The translations under genes were made by a program, and so were the position numbers. The notes under the pieces are model-generated. The model searched no databases, was not told the DNA's origin, and saw nothing but the letters and a program-made list of their open reading frames with translations. 64,000 nucleotides of DNA, taken from positions 62,001-126,000 of the forward strand of contig NZ_OLKL01000003.1 of NCBI RefSeq assembly GCF_900291015.1. Direction: 5' to 3'. This stretch comes from Pseudomonas persica. GTDB lineage: Bacteria; Pseudomonadota; Gammaproteobacteria; Pseudomonadales; Pseudomonadaceae. Numbering within the stretch: position 1 is the stretch's first letter; each line of letters starts with the position of its first letter. Of the stretch, positions 18,897 through 29,466 are shown piece by piece.

Positions 18897-19616
18897 TTAG
18901 CTCAAGACTTTCGCCGTATTGTGCCGTTCACCTGCGATGCCGAGATTGCGACACAGGACATCACTGGCCAGTTGGATCGCCTGTTCACATAGCTTCAATG
19001 CCCATTCGAACGGGGCTTTCCATGCCTTGGCATAGGCATGCCAAGTAATCCCCAGGGTCTGAGCGCGAGCCAAATCTGAACAAGGGCGACGACCACTGCC
19101 CTGGCACTTTTGACAGGGCCCGGAACGTTCATGAACAAGCTGATACCCGGCGCCCTGACATATCGAGCAAATCACCGCGGTACTCAATTCGCCCAACACG
19201 CCACGAGTAAGGCGTTGATAGACTGAACTAGGAGAGGGCCATCGTTGTTCTTTAGCCTCTTCCATCGCGCTTCGATAGGCAGTAAGGCTACTTGCCGGGC
19301 TTTGCGAGCGATGCCTGAACGCGGTCAGCTCGAGCTCCGCTATGTCATGAGTCAGCTGGGTAGTTAAAGCCTGAATCGCACGCACCTTGCATTGGTCCAG
19401 AACTTGCCGCAACAACATTCGTTCTATGTCTCGTCTGTTGTGGAATGCGCTATCCGGCCACCAGACGTAGCAGAACAATTCTCGCGAGAATTCATCGTTG
19501 ATCATCCTCAATGCGGCTGATACCTCTTGTGCGGATAATTCCGAATAGCCTCTCTGAATTACGCTCCATCCTGAACTGTTTTGACCCCTGCAGCGCAGTA
19601 AAGTACGACCGTCCAT
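18897..19616 (-). CDS. phage antitermination Q-like protein
   Basis: A 239-residue protein with a DnaJ-like zinc finger: Cys150-x2-Cys153-x-G-x-G and Cys168-x2-Cys171-x-G-x-G, separated by 14 residues. The C-terminal segment (LARAQTLGITWHAYAKAW, then a helix) resembles the helix-turn-helix end of lambdoid late antitermination Q-type proteins. Such proteins load onto RNA polymerase at late promoters and let it read through terminators into lysis and structural genes. The start ATG 19616 has AGAAGGAC upstream. It stands alone upstream of the membrane protein, muramidase and giant protein genes on the same strand, without other phage genes. Assignment is by motif; a general zinc-finger regulator is the alternative. 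Confidence 0.65.
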   Translation of the reverse strand: MDGRTLLRCRGQNSSGWSVIQRGYSELSAQEVSAALRMINDEFSRELFCYVWWPDSAFHNRRDIERMLLRQVLDQCKVRAIQALTTQLTHDIAELELTAFRHRSQSPASSLTAYRSAMEEAKEQRWPSPSSVYQRLTRGVLGELSTAVICSICQGAGYQLVHERSGPCQKCQGSGRRPCSDLARAQTLGITWHAYAKAWKAPFEWALKLCEQAIQLASDVLCRNLGIAGERHNTAKVLS

Positions 19617-20059
19617 AGTCCTTCTCCATAGAAGTTACAGCGACTCGGATGTCGTCCTGCCGGGCTCACTCACTATGGCGTTCGATAGGTCTCCTCTCGA
19701 GCGCTAGACGAAGTCGTTACTGCGTAGGCAACCCGCTCGGGCACACATATGGGCATCGTGCTGAGAGCAGTGAATGGGAGCCCCAAAAGAGTGATTTCAG
19801 GCCTCACGCCTGGTGAGCTCGCCAGAGGAACTGGTCCGACGGTGAGGACGCTACTTCGGGGTTTTGGAACCTTGCCAGTACCAATGTGTGGGATCTGCGA
19901 CCTCAAGGACGTCGCAATCCGGGCGAGTCCGGTAAGCGCAAAGTTGTTGTTGATATTGACCGTGACCCGTTGTGCGCGATGACCACGCAGGCAGAAAGCG
20001 ATGGGGGAGCAGGAAGCTCTTCCGATAATCGCCGACCTCGGTCATTGCAAGAGCTAGGG
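19617..20059. other. non-coding stretch upstream of the Q-like gene
   Basis: About 440 bp with no supported gene. It contains the second copy of the 71-bp direct repeat (19814-19884). The promoter of the Q-like gene should be here, but I see no strong -35/-10 pair. The short open frames are not supported by start signals or similarity. Confidence 0.5.
19814..19884. repeat. 71-bp direct repeat, copy 2
   Basis: TGAGCTCGCCAGA ... TTTGGAACCTTGCCAGTACCAA is the partner of 18442-18512, in the same orientation, so the two copies bracket the Q-like gene. In this copy the minus-strand frame is open through PSDQFLWRAHQA. Confidence 0.7.
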
Positions 20060-20150
20060 TGGTCTGTCCCGGGCTGAGTGGACACTGACTCACAGTGGAA
20101 AATGTCCACCGCAAGGAGCGTTCATGACCCAGACCAGAAGACGTTTCCCG
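20060..20150 (+). mobile_element. IS3-family left-end remnant with start of orfA
   Basis: TGGTCTGTCCCGGGCTGAGT followed by GGACACT resembles the terminus of IS3-family elements in pseudomonads. After TGTCCACC and an AAGGAG ribosome site, ATG 20124 begins MTQTRRRF, the usual start of an IS3 OrfA. The frame stops being transposase-like at about 20148, where porin sequence begins. Only this end remains. Confidence 0.5.
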
Positions 20151-20487
20151 AATCCTTCGCCCTCGGCTTCGGCCTGGATGCCCACGTCTATTCCGGGTGG
20201 ATGCTCGACAGCGGCGGTGGCCGGACCGGCAAGGCGCGGCTGCTGGGAGTGGACAACGAGGGGCATCCCAAGGACCAGTTCAGCCGCGGCGGGGCGCTGA
20301 CCAAGCTGCGCTTTTCCTCCACCGAACTGCGTTACGGCGAGCAGCGGGTCAAGACCCCGGTGTTCGGATCCTCCGATAGCCGCCTGCTGCCCGAGACCGC
20401 CACGGCTGGTTCCTCACCAGCCGCGAGCTGAGCGACACCACCCTGTACGGCGGGTACTTCAACGAGAGCACCGACCGCAACGCCACC
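20148..20487 (+). pseudogene. OprD-family outer-membrane porin, internal fragment
   Basis: The frame at 20150 reads ESFALGFGLDAHVYSGWMLD, then FSRGGALTKLRFSSTELRYG and TPVFGSSDSRLLPETAT, the N-terminal barrel region of OprD-type substrate-specific porins. A single-base shift near 20404 moves the continuation (GWFLTSRELSDTTLYGGYFN) to another frame. Signal peptide and most of the barrel are missing. It abuts an IS3 end on the left and a TniQ-like fragment on the right, so it is debris. Confidence 0.75.
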
Positions 20488-20644
20488 TGCCCAGCAAATC
20501 AGCAATAACCCCGATTGACTGTCCTCGCATGTAGTACCTGGATATTTCCTTGAGCTTGATCGACTCGGGTGAGCGTGGAGCCAGGTAAAAATGCCTTTCG
20601 ATAACGGAGCGGAGAGACTCGTGCGGTTGGATGGTGAGCAGCAA
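20488..20644 (-). pseudogene. possible TniQ/TnsD N-terminal fragment
   Basis: From a TTG at 20644 the minus strand reads LLTIQPHESLRSVIERHFYL, ending GVIADLLG at about 20488. The P-x-E-S-L-x-S pattern near the N-terminus is the hallmark of TniQ-type target-selection proteins of Tn7-like elements. It lies at the glmS-proximal end and is transcribed inward, as Tn7 transposition genes are. Only about 52 residues survive before the porin fragment. The start codon and identity are uncertain. Confidence 0.4.
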
Positions 20645-20723
20645 GGAGGAGCACTCAGGATTTCAAGGCAGCGGAGGGGCAGCATAGCGGGATCTGCGCT
20701 TGGAGCCCACGGAGGCTCCAAGC

Positions 20724-20771
20724 GAGACAGACTTTAATATTCAGAGACAGACTTTAATATTTACGATCACA
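20724..20771. repeat. right end of the Tn7-like island with TnsB-like sites
   Basis: GAGACAGACTTTAAT occurs at 20724-20738 and 20744-20758, followed by the terminus TACGATCACA at 20762-20771, the inverse of the left terminus. The 20-bp spacing is tighter than at the left end, like the Tn7 right end, which also faces glmS. Confidence 0.82.
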
Positions 20772-20793
20772 GCTAAGCCCCCCGGTTTCCGAC

Positions 20794-22629
20794 TTACTCG
20801 ACCGTAACCGACTTGGCGAGGTTACGCGGCTGGTCAACATCGGTGCCCTTCAGCACGGCCACGTAGTACGACAGCAACTGCAACGGGATGGTGTACAGGA
20901 TCGGCGCCAGGGCGTCGGCGATGTGCGGCACCTTGATCACGTGGGTACCTTCTCCATTGGTCATGCCGGCCTGCTCGTCGGCGAACACCACCAGCTCGCC
21001 ACCACGGGCGCGCACTTCCTGCAGGTTGGACTTCAGCTTCTCCAGCAGTTCGTTGTTCGGCGCAACGGTAACCACCGGCATGTCGTTGTCCACCAGCGCC
21101 AGCGGGCCGTGCTTCAGCTCGCCTGCCGGGTAGGCTTCGGCGTGGATATAGGAGATTTCCTTAAGCTTGAGTGCACCTTCCATCGCCACCGGGTACTGCG
21201 CACCACGGCCGAGGAACAGGGTGTGGTGCTTGTCGGCAAACAGCTCGGCAATTTTCTCGACGGTGGCGTCCATGGCCAGGGCTTCGCCCAGGCGGGCCGG
21301 CAGGCGACGCAGTTCTTCAACCAGCTCGGCCTCGACGCCAGCTTCCAGGGTACCGCGCACCTGGCCCAGGGCCAGGGTCAGCAGCATCAGCGAAACCAGC
21401 TGGGTGGTGAAGGCTTTGGTCGAGGCCACGCCGATTTCCGGGCCGGCCAGGGTCAGCAGGGTCAGGTCCGACTCACGCACCAGCGAGCTGATACCGACGT
21501 TGCAGATCGCCAGGCTGCCGAGGAAGCCCAGTTCCTTGGCGTTGCGCAGCGCGGCCAGGGTGTCGGCGGTTTCGCCAGACTGCGAGATGGAGACAAACAG
21601 GGTGTCCGGCTGCACCACCACCTTGCGGTAACGGAACTCACTGGCCACTTCTACCTGGCACGGGATGCCGGCCAGGCTTTCCAGCCAGTAACGGGCGACC
21701 ATGCCGGCGTGGTAGCTGGTACCACAGGCAACGATCTGCACGTTGCGCACCTTGGCGAACAGTTCGGCAGCCTTCGGGCCGAAGGCCTGGACCATCACGT
21801 TGTCCTTGCCCAGGCGGCCTTCCAGGGTGCGCTGTACCACGCTTGGCTGCTCGTGGATTTCCTTGAGCATGAAGTGGCGGTAGGTACCCTTGTCGGCGGC
21901 TTCGGCACCTTCGTGGTACTGCACGGTTTCGCGCTGGACCTTGTGGCCGTCCTGATCCCAGATGGTGACCTGGTCACGGTGGATTTCGGCGATGTCGCCT
22001 TCTTCCAGGTACATGAAGCGGTCGGTGACCTGGCGCAGGGCCAACTGGTCGGACGCCAGGAAGTTCTCGCCCAGGCCCAGGCCGATGACCAGTGGGCTGC
22101 CGCTGCGTGCGGCTACCAGGCGGTCAGGCTGCTTGGCGCTGATCAGCGCCAGGCCATAAGCGCCATGCAGGCGCTTCACCGCGGCCTTCAGGGCATCGGT
22201 CAGGTCGGGGATGCTCTTCAGGGTGTGGTTGATCAGGTGGACGATGACTTCGGTATCGGTCTGCGAAGTGAAGACATAGCCAAGGCCCTTCAGCTCTTCA
22301 CGCAGTTCCTCGTGGTTCTCGATGATGCCGTTGTGCACCACGGCCACTTCACTGCCCGAGAAGTGCGGGTGGGCGTTGCCTTCGGTCGGCGCACCGTGGG
22401 TGGCCCAGCGGGTGTGGGCGATGCCCAGCTGGCCAGCCAGTGGCTCGGCGGCAACAGCGGCTTCCAGCTCGCTGACCTTGCCGATACGGCGGCGGCGCTG
22501 CAGTTCACCGTTCTGGGTGAGGACAGCCAGGCCGGCGCTGTCGTACCCGCGGTACTCAAGACGCTTGAGGCCTTCGATCAGGATGGCTGTGATGTTGCGC
22601 TCGGCGACGGCACCAACGATTCCACACAT
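20794..22629 (-). CDS. glmS: glutamine--fructose-6-phosphate aminotransferase
   Basis: A 611-residue GlmS. It makes glucosamine-6-phosphate from fructose-6-phosphate and glutamine, the entry step to peptidoglycan and LPS amino sugars. It starts [12 protein letters not shown] with the catalytic Cys at position 2, has the glutaminase domain motifs ([16 protein letters not shown]), two SIS domains ([34 protein letters not shown]) and ends KSVTVE. Its 3' end and the bases after the stop form the attTn7 target, here occupied. It is 3 bp behind a DeoR-type regulator and probably cotranscribed with it. Confidence 0.98.
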   Translation of the reverse strand: MCGIVGAVAERNITAILIEGLKRLEYRGYDSAGLAVLTQNGELQRRRRIGKVSELEAAVAAEPLAGQLGIAHTRWATHGAPTEGNAHPHFSGSEVAVVHNGIIENHEELREELKGLGYVFTSQTDTEVIVHLINHTLKSIPDLTDALKAAVKRLHGAYGLALISAKQPDRLVAARSGSPLVIGLGLGENFLASDQLALRQVTDRFMYLEEGDIAEIHRDQVTIWDQDGHKVQRETVQYHEGAEAADKGTYRHFMLKEIHEQPSVVQRTLEGRLGKDNVMVQAFGPKAAELFAKVRNVQIVACGTSYHAGMVARYWLESLAGIPCQVEVASEFRYRKVVVQPDTLFVSISQSGETADTLAALRNAKELGFLGSLAICNVGISSLVRESDLTLLTLAGPEIGVASTKAFTTQLVSLMLLTLALGQVRGTLEAGVEAELVEELRRLPARLGEALAMDATVEKIAELFADKHHTLFLGRGAQYPVAMEGALKLKEISYIHAEAYPAGELKHGPLALVDNDMPVVTVAPNNELLEKLKSNLQEVRARGGELVVFADEQAGMTNGEGTHVIKVPHIADALAPILYTIPLQLLSYYVAVLKGTDVDQPRNLAKSVTVE

Positions 22630-22632
22630 GGT

Positions 22633-23409
22633 TTATTGCTCCTGGCTGATCGCGGCGCAGATCAGGTTGATGCCGCGGGCTTGAATTTGTTCGCGTGCCG
22701 CTGCGGGCAGGCGTTCGTCAGTAATAAGGGTGTGCACACTGCCCCAAGGCAGTTCGAGGTTGGGGATCTTGCGCCCTACCTTGTCCGACTCGACCATCAC
22801 GATCACTTCACGGGCGACTTCGGCCATGACCCGGCTCAGCCCGAGCAGTTCGTTGAAGGTGGTGGTGCCACGGCCGAGGTCGATACCGTCAGCACCGATG
22901 AACAGCTGGTCAAAGTCGTACGAGCGCAACACCTGCTCGGCCACCTGGCCCTGGAACGACTCGGAATGCGGGTCCCAGGTGCCACCGGTCATCAGCAGCA
23001 CCGGTTCGTGTTCGAGGTCGCAGATGGCGCGGGCCACATTCATCGAATTGGTCATCACCACCAGGCCAGGCTGGCGCCCCAGTTCGGGGATCATGGCTGC
23101 CGTGGTACTGCCGCTGTCGATGATGATGCGCGCATGTTCGCGGATTCGCGCAACGGCGGCACGGGCGATGGCCTTTTTGTAGGAAGACACGGGTTGGGCG
23201 GGCTCACCAAGCAGCTCTTGTGGCACCGGGACCGCGCCACCGTAGCGCCGTAGCAACAGGCCATTGGTTTCGAGGGCAGCGAGGTCCTTGCGGATGGTGA
23301 CTTCCGAGGTTGCGAAACGCTTGGCCAAAGCGTCCACACTCACCTCGCCCTGCTCGCTGAGCAAAGCCAGGATGTTGTGCCGCCGCTGCGGGGTGTTTCG
23401 TTTCGACAT
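22633..23409 (-). CDS. DeoR/GlpR-family transcriptional regulator
   Basis: A 258-residue regulator. The N-terminal DeoR helix-turn-helix is RRHNILALLSEQGEVSVDAL, followed by LAKRFATSEVTIRKDLAALE. The sugar-phosphate-sensing domain follows, with IIDSGSTTAAMIPEL, MTNSMNVA and FIGADGID. It lies between glmU and glmS on the same strand with only 3 bp to glmS, so control of amino-sugar synthesis by a sugar phosphate is the obvious inference. A perfect DnaA box lies 70 bp upstream of its start. Confidence 0.9.
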   Translation of the reverse strand: MSKRNTPQRRHNILALLSEQGEVSVDALAKRFATSEVTIRKDLAALETNGLLLRRYGGAVPVPQELLGEPAQPVSSYKKAIARAAVARIREHARIIIDSGSTTAAMIPELGRQPGLVVMTNSMNVARAICDLEHEPVLLMTGGTWDPHSESFQGQVAEQVLRSYDFDQLFIGADGIDLGRGTTTFNELLGLSRVMAEVAREVIVMVESDKVGRKIPNLELPWGSVHTLITDERLPAAAREQIQARGINLICAAISQEQ

Positions 23410-23577
23410 GAGCGCTTAAGTTTCGATTCGAAAGATAATGGTGGCAATCAAAACCTAAGATGAGCGTTTCGTCAAGCTGTGGATAAATCTTTGGGGACGT
23501 CCCGCTCCCACAAGGATTGTTCCGGTGTTCAGAAATTGAGCCAGACAGTTAATCCCAAGGGTATGTGTCCAGTTCAC

Positions 23578-23609
23578 AAAAAAAAACCGACTTATTCACA
23601 TAAGTCGGC
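23578..23609 (-). terminator. intrinsic terminator after glmU
   Basis: On the minus strand, CCGACTTAT-GTGA-ATAAGTCGG (23588-23609) is followed by about ten T residues. It lies 26 bp past the glmU stop and separates glmU from the regulator-glmS pair. Confidence 0.88.
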
Positions 23610-23635
23610 TTTCGATCGAAACAGCTGTGTATAAC

Positions 23636-25003
23636 TCAGCTCTTCTTGATCTTCTCCGGGCGCTTCCAGCCCGAGATGTTGCGCTGGCGTGCGCGGGCCA
23701 CCGCCAAGTCGCCAGCTTCAACGGTCTGGGTAATGGTCGAACCGGCTGCAGTGGTCGCACCCGCGTGGATATCCACAGGCGCTACCAACGAGTTGTTCGA
23801 GCCGATGAATACGTCCTCGCCCATCACGGTCTTGAACTTGTTGGCGCCATCGTAGTTGCAGGTGATGGTGCCGGCGCCGATGTTGGTGCGTGCACCGATT
23901 TCGGCATCGCCCAGGTAAGTCAGGTGACCGGCCTTGGCGCCCTCGCCCAGGTGGGCGTTTTTCAGTTCGACGAAGTTACCCACATGGGCCTTGGCGTCCA
24001 GCACGCTGCCCGGGCGCAGGCGGGCGAACGGGCCGGCATCGCTGCCCTCGCCCATCACGGCGCCTTCGAGGTGGCTGTTGGCCTTGACCACTGCGCCTTT
24101 GCGCAGGGTGGTGTTCTTGATCACGCAGTTAGGGCCGATCTGCACATCGTCCTCGATGACCACCTTGCCTTCGAGAATCACGTTGATGTCGATCAGCACG
24201 TCACGGCCAACAGTCACCTCACCGCGTACATCGAAGCGCGCCGGGTCGCGCAGGGTCACGCCCTGGGCCATCAGGCGACGGCCTTCGCGCAACTGGTAGT
24301 GCCGCTCCAGCTCGGACAGCTGGCGACGGTCGTTGGCGCCTTGCACTTCCATCGGGTCGTGCGGCTGTTCGGTAGCCACCACCAGGCCATCGGCCACAGC
24401 CATGGCGATGACGTCGGTCAGGTAATACTCGCCCTGGGCATTGTTGTTCGACAGGCGGCCCATCCAGTCGGCCAGGCGCGCGGCTGGCAGGGCCAGAATA
24501 CCGGTGTTGCCTTCCTTGATCGCTTTCTGTGCATCGTTGGCGTCCTTGTGCTCAACGATAGCGGTCACCTTGCCCTGCTCGTCACGCACGATGCGGCCAT
24601 AGCCGGTCGGGTCGTCGAGGGTTACCGTGAGCAGGCCCAGCTGCTGCTCGTTGGCCTTGGCCAGCAGACGCTGCAGGGTCTCTACTTCGATCAACGGCAC
24701 GTCGCCGTACAGCACCAGCACGGTGTCGGCGGTCAGCGCCGGCAATGCCTGGGCAACCGCATGGCCGGTACCCAGCTGCTTGTCCTGCATGACGAAGTTC
24801 AGGTCGTCAGCGGCAAGGCGATCGCGAACCAGCTCGGCACCATGGCCAATGACCACGTGAATACCTTGCGGCTGCAACTGGCGCGCGCTGTGGATAACAT
24901 GGCCGAGCATGGAGTTGCCGGCTACCGGGTGCAGCACCTTGGGCAGCGCCGAGCGCATGCGGGTGCCTTGGCCGGCGGCGAGAATAACGATATCGAGTGA
25001 CAT
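23636..25003 (-). CDS. glmU: bifunctional UDP-GlcNAc pyrophosphorylase / glucosamine-1-P acetyltransferase
   Basis: A 455-residue GlmU. The N-terminal uridylyltransferase domain has [17 protein letters not shown] (8-24) and YGDVPLI. The C-terminal left-handed beta-helix acetyltransferase domain has hexapeptide repeats ([14 protein letters not shown]), [19 protein letters not shown] and [12 protein letters not shown]. It makes UDP-GlcNAc from GlcN-1-P in two steps, downstream of GlmS and GlmM. It follows atpC at about 110 bp with a terminator between. Confidence 0.98.
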   Translation of the reverse strand: MSLDIVILAAGQGTRMRSALPKVLHPVAGNSMLGHVIHSARQLQPQGIHVVIGHGAELVRDRLAADDLNFVMQDKQLGTGHAVAQALPALTADTVLVLYGDVPLIEVETLQRLLAKANEQQLGLLTVTLDDPTGYGRIVRDEQGKVTAIVEHKDANDAQKAIKEGNTGILALPAARLADWMGRLSNNNAQGEYYLTDVIAMAVADGLVVATEQPHDPMEVQGANDRRQLSELERHYQLREGRRLMAQGVTLRDPARFDVRGEVTVGRDVLIDINVILEGKVVIEDDVQIGPNCVIKNTTLRKGAVVKANSHLEGAVMGEGSDAGPFARLRPGSVLDAKAHVGNFVELKNAHLGEGAKAGHLTYLGDAEIGARTNIGAGTITCNYDGANKFKTVMGEDVFIGSNNSLVAPVDIHAGATTAAGSTITQTVEAGDLAVARARQRNISGWKRPEKIKKS

Positions 25004-25055
25004 TACTGGCTACCAATCCTGGGCGGTCAGTGAAATGACCGGTTTCATAGGTTAC

Positions 25056-25088
25056 AAAAAAAGAAAAAGGGTAGCCGATGGCTACCCT
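25056..25088 (-). terminator. intrinsic terminator of the atp operon
   Basis: Minus strand AGGGTAGCC-ATC-GGCTACCCT (25068-25088) is followed by a T-rich tract. It lies 30 bp after the atpC stop and before the glmU start. Confidence 0.9.
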
Positions 25089-25117
25089 TGTTCTCAATCT
25101 ACATGAAGCCTGCGGAA

Positions 25118-25543
25118 TTAACCGCCGAACTTCTTGCGGATCTGCTGGACGGTACGCAGCTGGGCTGCGGCCTCGGCCAGACGTGCGGATGCGGCACTGT
25201 AGTCGAAATCCGCGCCTTTCTCATGCAGGGCCTTCTCAGCTGCCTTGACGGCATCCTGAGCGGAGGCTTCGTCCAGGTCGGCTGCACGCTGCACGGTGTC
25301 GGCGAGTACCTTGACCATGTTCGGCTGCACTTCCAGGAAGCCACCGGAGATGTAGAACACCTCGCGCTCGCCACCCTGCTTGGTCAGCGTGATCGGACCA
25401 GGCTTGAGATTGGTGATCAGCGGCGCGTGGCCCGGAGCGATACCAAGATCACCCAGGTTACCGTGCGCAACTACCATCTCGACCAGGCCGGAGAAGATCT
25501 CTCCTTCCGCGCTGACGATATCGCAATGGACTGTCATAGCCAT
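25118..25543 (-). CDS. atpC: ATP synthase epsilon subunit
   Basis: The 141-residue epsilon subunit of the F1 central stalk, which couples rotation and inhibits ATPase. It has an N-terminal beta-sandwich ([29 protein letters not shown]) and a C-terminal two-helix part ([18 protein letters not shown], ending QIRKKFGG). ATG 25543 has GAGG 7 bases upstream; the ATG two codons later is an alternative. It is the last gene of atpIBEFHAGDC. Confidence 0.97.
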   Translation of the reverse strand: MAMTVHCDIVSAEGEIFSGLVEMVVAHGNLGDLGIAPGHAPLITNLKPGPITLTKQGGEREVFYISGGFLEVQPNMVKVLADTVQRAADLDEASAQDAVKAAEKALHEKGADFDYSAASARLAEAAAQLRTVQQIRKKFGG

Positions 25544-25587
25544 CTGCTTGCCTCAACCTGATTAGCGCCCCTTTCGGGGCGCCGGGA

Positions 25588-26991
<1,404 letters not shown>

Positions 26992-27852
26992 TTAAACCGC
27001 GGCAGCGCCGCCGACGATTTCCGAGATCTCCTGGGTGATCGCAGCCTGACGCGCCTTGTTGTAGATCAGCTGGAGCTCTTTGATCAAATCACCGGCGTTG
27101 TCTGTGGCGTTCTTCATGGCGATCATCCGGGCCGCTTGTTCAGCAGCGTTGTTCTCGACCACCGCCTGGTACACCTGCGACTCCACGTAACGCACCATCA
27201 AGCCGTCCAGCAGCTCTTTTGCGTCGGGTTCGTACAGGTAATCCCAGTGATGCTTGAGATCCTGATCCGGGGTTGCCACCAACGGTACCAATTGCTCGAC
27301 CGTCGGTTTTTGGGTCATGGTGTTGATGAACTTGTTCGAAACCACCGAGAGGCGATCGATACGGCCGTCCAGGTAGGCGTCCAGCATCACTTTGACGGAG
27401 CCGATCAGATCGTTGATCGATGGCTCTTCGCCCAGGTGGCTGATCGCGGCTACGACGTTGCCGCCAAAGATGCGGAAGAAAGTCGCACCCTTGCTGCCGA
27501 TCACGCACAGGTCGATTTCCACGCCCTGTTCGCGGTTTGCGTTCATGTCCTTGACCAAGGCCTTGAACAGGTTGGTGTTCAAGCCACCGCACAGACCACG
27601 GTCACTGCTCACCACGATATAACCGGCGCGCTTTACAGGGCGCTCGATCATGAACGGGTGGCGGTACTCCGGGTTGGCGTTGGCCAGATGACCGATCACC
27701 TGGCGGATACGCTCCGCGTAAGGACGGCTAGCAGCCATGCGCATTTGTGCCTTGCGCATCTTGCTGACCGCCACTTTCTCCATGGCGCTGGTAATTTTTT
27801 GCGTGCTTTTGATGCTCGCAATCTTACTGCGAATCTCTTTTGCGCCTGCCAT
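26992..27852 (-). CDS. atpG: ATP synthase gamma subunit
   Basis: The 286-residue rotor shaft of F1. The N-terminal [20 protein letters not shown] and the C-terminal [20 protein letters not shown] are the two halves of the coiled coil that penetrates the alpha-beta hexamer; [15 protein letters not shown] is the conserved Rossmann-like part. It is between atpA and atpD in the standard order. Confidence 0.98.
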   Translation of the reverse strand: MAGAKEIRSKIASIKSTQKITSAMEKVAVSKMRKAQMRMAASRPYAERIRQVIGHLANANPEYRHPFMIERPVKRAGYIVVSSDRGLCGGLNTNLFKALVKDMNANREQGVEIDLCVIGSKGATFFRIFGGNVVAAISHLGEEPSINDLIGSVKVMLDAYLDGRIDRLSVVSNKFINTMTQKPTVEQLVPLVATPDQDLKHHWDYLYEPDAKELLDGLMVRYVESQVYQAVVENNAAEQAARMIAMKNATDNAGDLIKELQLIYNKARQAAITQEISEIVGGAAAV

Positions 27853-27900
27853 GTATCACCTATCAGGTTAGCAAGCGGGGGCCGCAGCCCCCGCTGCGGC

Positions 27901-29445
27901 TTACCAGGTCTGGGTGGCCTTGAACTTCTCGATACCGGCTTTCATGCCAGCGTCGATTTCGTCGTTGAAGTCACCCTTCACGTTGATCTTCGCCATCAGT
28001 TCGGCGTGATCACGGTTGAAGTAGGCGATCAGAGCTTGCTCGAAGCTGCCGACCTTGGAGACTTCCACGTCAGTCAGGAAACCACGCTCAGCGGCGTACA
28101 GCGACAGGGCCATGTCCGCGATGGACATTGGCGCGTACTGCTTCTGCTTCATCAGCTCGGTTACGCGCTGACCATGCTCCAACTGCTTGCGGGTCGCTTC
28201 GTCCAGATCGGAAGCGAACTGGGCGAATGCAGCCAGTTCACGGTACTGAGCCAGAGCGGTACGGATACCACCGGACAGCTTCTTGATGATCTTGGTCTGA
28301 GCGGCACCACCTACGCGGGATACCGAAACACCGGCGTTCACTGCAGGGCGGATGCCCGAGTTGAACATGGCCGATTCCAGGAAGATCTGACCGTCGGTGA
28401 TGGAAATCACGTTGGTCGGAACGAACGCGGAAACGTCGCCAGCCTGGGTTTCGATGATCGGCAGGGCGGTCAGGGAACCGGTCTTGCCAGTGACTGCGCC
28501 GTTGGTGAACTTCTCGACGTACTCTTCCGAAACGCGCGATGCACGCTCCAGCAGACGGGAGTGGAGATAGAACACGTCGCCTGGGTACGCTTCACGTCCT
28601 GGTGGACGGCGCAGCAGCAGGGAGATCTGACGATAGGCAACGGCCTGCTTGGACAGGTCATCGTAAACGATCAGGGCGTCTTCACCGCGGTCACGGAAGA
28701 ACTCGCCCATGGTGCAGCCGGCGTATGGCGCCAGGAACTGCAGTGCGGCGGATTCCGAAGCACTGGCAACGACCACGATGGTGTTGGCCAGGGCGCCGGC
28801 TTCTTCCAGCTTGCGAACGATGTTGGCAACGGTGGAACGCTTTTGGCCGACAGCAACATAAACACAGAAAATACCGGAGTCTTTCTGGTTGATGATGGCG
28901 TCGATAGCCATGGCGGTCTTGCCGATCTGACGGTCACCGATGATCAGCTCGCGCTGGCCACGGCCGACAGGGATCATGGCGTCGACGGACTTGTAGCCAG
29001 TCTGTACAGGCTGATCTACCGACTTACGCCAGATAACGCCCGGAGCGACCTTTTCGACCGCGTCGGTTTCGGTGGTGGTCAGAGGACCTTTGCCATCGAT
29101 CGGGTTACCCAGAGCGTCGACGACGCGGCCCAGCAGGCCTTTGCCGACCGGAACTTCCAGGATGCGACCGGTGCACTTGGCGCTCATGCCTTCGGCGAGG
29201 GTGTCATAGGCACCCAGGATCACTGCACCTACGGAGTCTTGCTCCAGGTTCAGGGCCATGCCGAAGACGCTGCCAGGGAACTCGATCATTTCGCCGTACA
29301 TGACGTCGGCCAGACCGTGGATCCGCACGATACCGTCGGATACCGAAACAACGGTACCTTCGTTACGGGCTTGGGAGCTCACATCGAGGTTGTCGATGCG
29401 GCCCTTGATGATTTCACTAATTTCGGAAGGATTGAGTTGCTGCAT
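27901..29445 (-). CDS. atpA: ATP synthase alpha subunit
   Basis: The 514-residue regulatory subunit of F1. The nucleotide-binding motif is [13 protein letters not shown]; the N-terminal beta-barrel has [16 protein letters not shown], and the C-terminus ends [10 protein letters not shown]. Ile in place of the common Thr in GDRQTGKT is known in pseudomonads. It starts [17 protein letters not shown], typical of the family. Confidence 0.98.
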   Translation of the reverse strand: MQQLNPSEISEIIKGRIDNLDVSSQARNEGTVVSVSDGIVRIHGLADVMYGEMIEFPGSVFGMALNLEQDSVGAVILGAYDTLAEGMSAKCTGRILEVPVGKGLLGRVVDALGNPIDGKGPLTTTETDAVEKVAPGVIWRKSVDQPVQTGYKSVDAMIPVGRGQRELIIGDRQIGKTAMAIDAIINQKDSGIFCVYVAVGQKRSTVANIVRKLEEAGALANTIVVVASASESAALQFLAPYAGCTMGEFFRDRGEDALIVYDDLSKQAVAYRQISLLLRRPPGREAYPGDVFYLHSRLLERASRVSEEYVEKFTNGAVTGKTGSLTALPIIETQAGDVSAFVPTNVISITDGQIFLESAMFNSGIRPAVNAGVSVSRVGGAAQTKIIKKLSGGIRTALAQYRELAAFAQFASDLDEATRKQLEHGQRVTELMKQKQYAPMSIADMALSLYAAERGFLTDVEVSKVGSFEQALIAYFNRDHAELMAKINVKGDFNDEIDAGMKAGIEKFKATQTW

Positions 29446-29466
29446 TGCTCTGCTGCCCCTTCAAAC

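Larger units (their letters stand above)
10633..20771. mobile_element. Tn7-like genomic island in attTn7, without transposition genes
   Basis: Both ends carry the same inverted terminus, TGTGATCGTA, followed by repeats of ATTAAAGTCTGTCTC: three spaced copies at the left (10646, 10704, 10756) and two close copies at the right (20724, 20744). Repeated end-binding sites, a terminal TGT, and a left end with spaced sites versus a right end with tight sites are features of Tn7-family TnsB-bound ends. The right end lies 22 bp past the glmS stop codon, where Tn7 family elements insert. No tnsA, tnsB or tnsC is present; only a TniQ-like fragment remains. The 5 bp outside the ends (TGCTT left, GCTAA right) do not form a perfect target duplication. 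The interior is a mosaic of IS debris and a minus-strand gene set. Confidence 0.8.

Noticed and set aside
17025..19616. A complete prophage
   Set aside because: Only a regulator, a membrane protein and a muramidase are present; no integrase, repressor, capsid or tail genes.
20459..20721. 129-residue minus-strand frame beginning at 20721 as a gene
   Set aside because: It is Ser/Pro/Cys rich in a different frame from the TniQ-like match and starts within the terminal repeats of the island.
20923..23253. 776-residue open frame opposite glmS and the DeoR gene
   Set aside because: It is the antisense shadow of high-GC coding sequence; composition is Gln/His/Gly rich with no family match, and glmS is certain.
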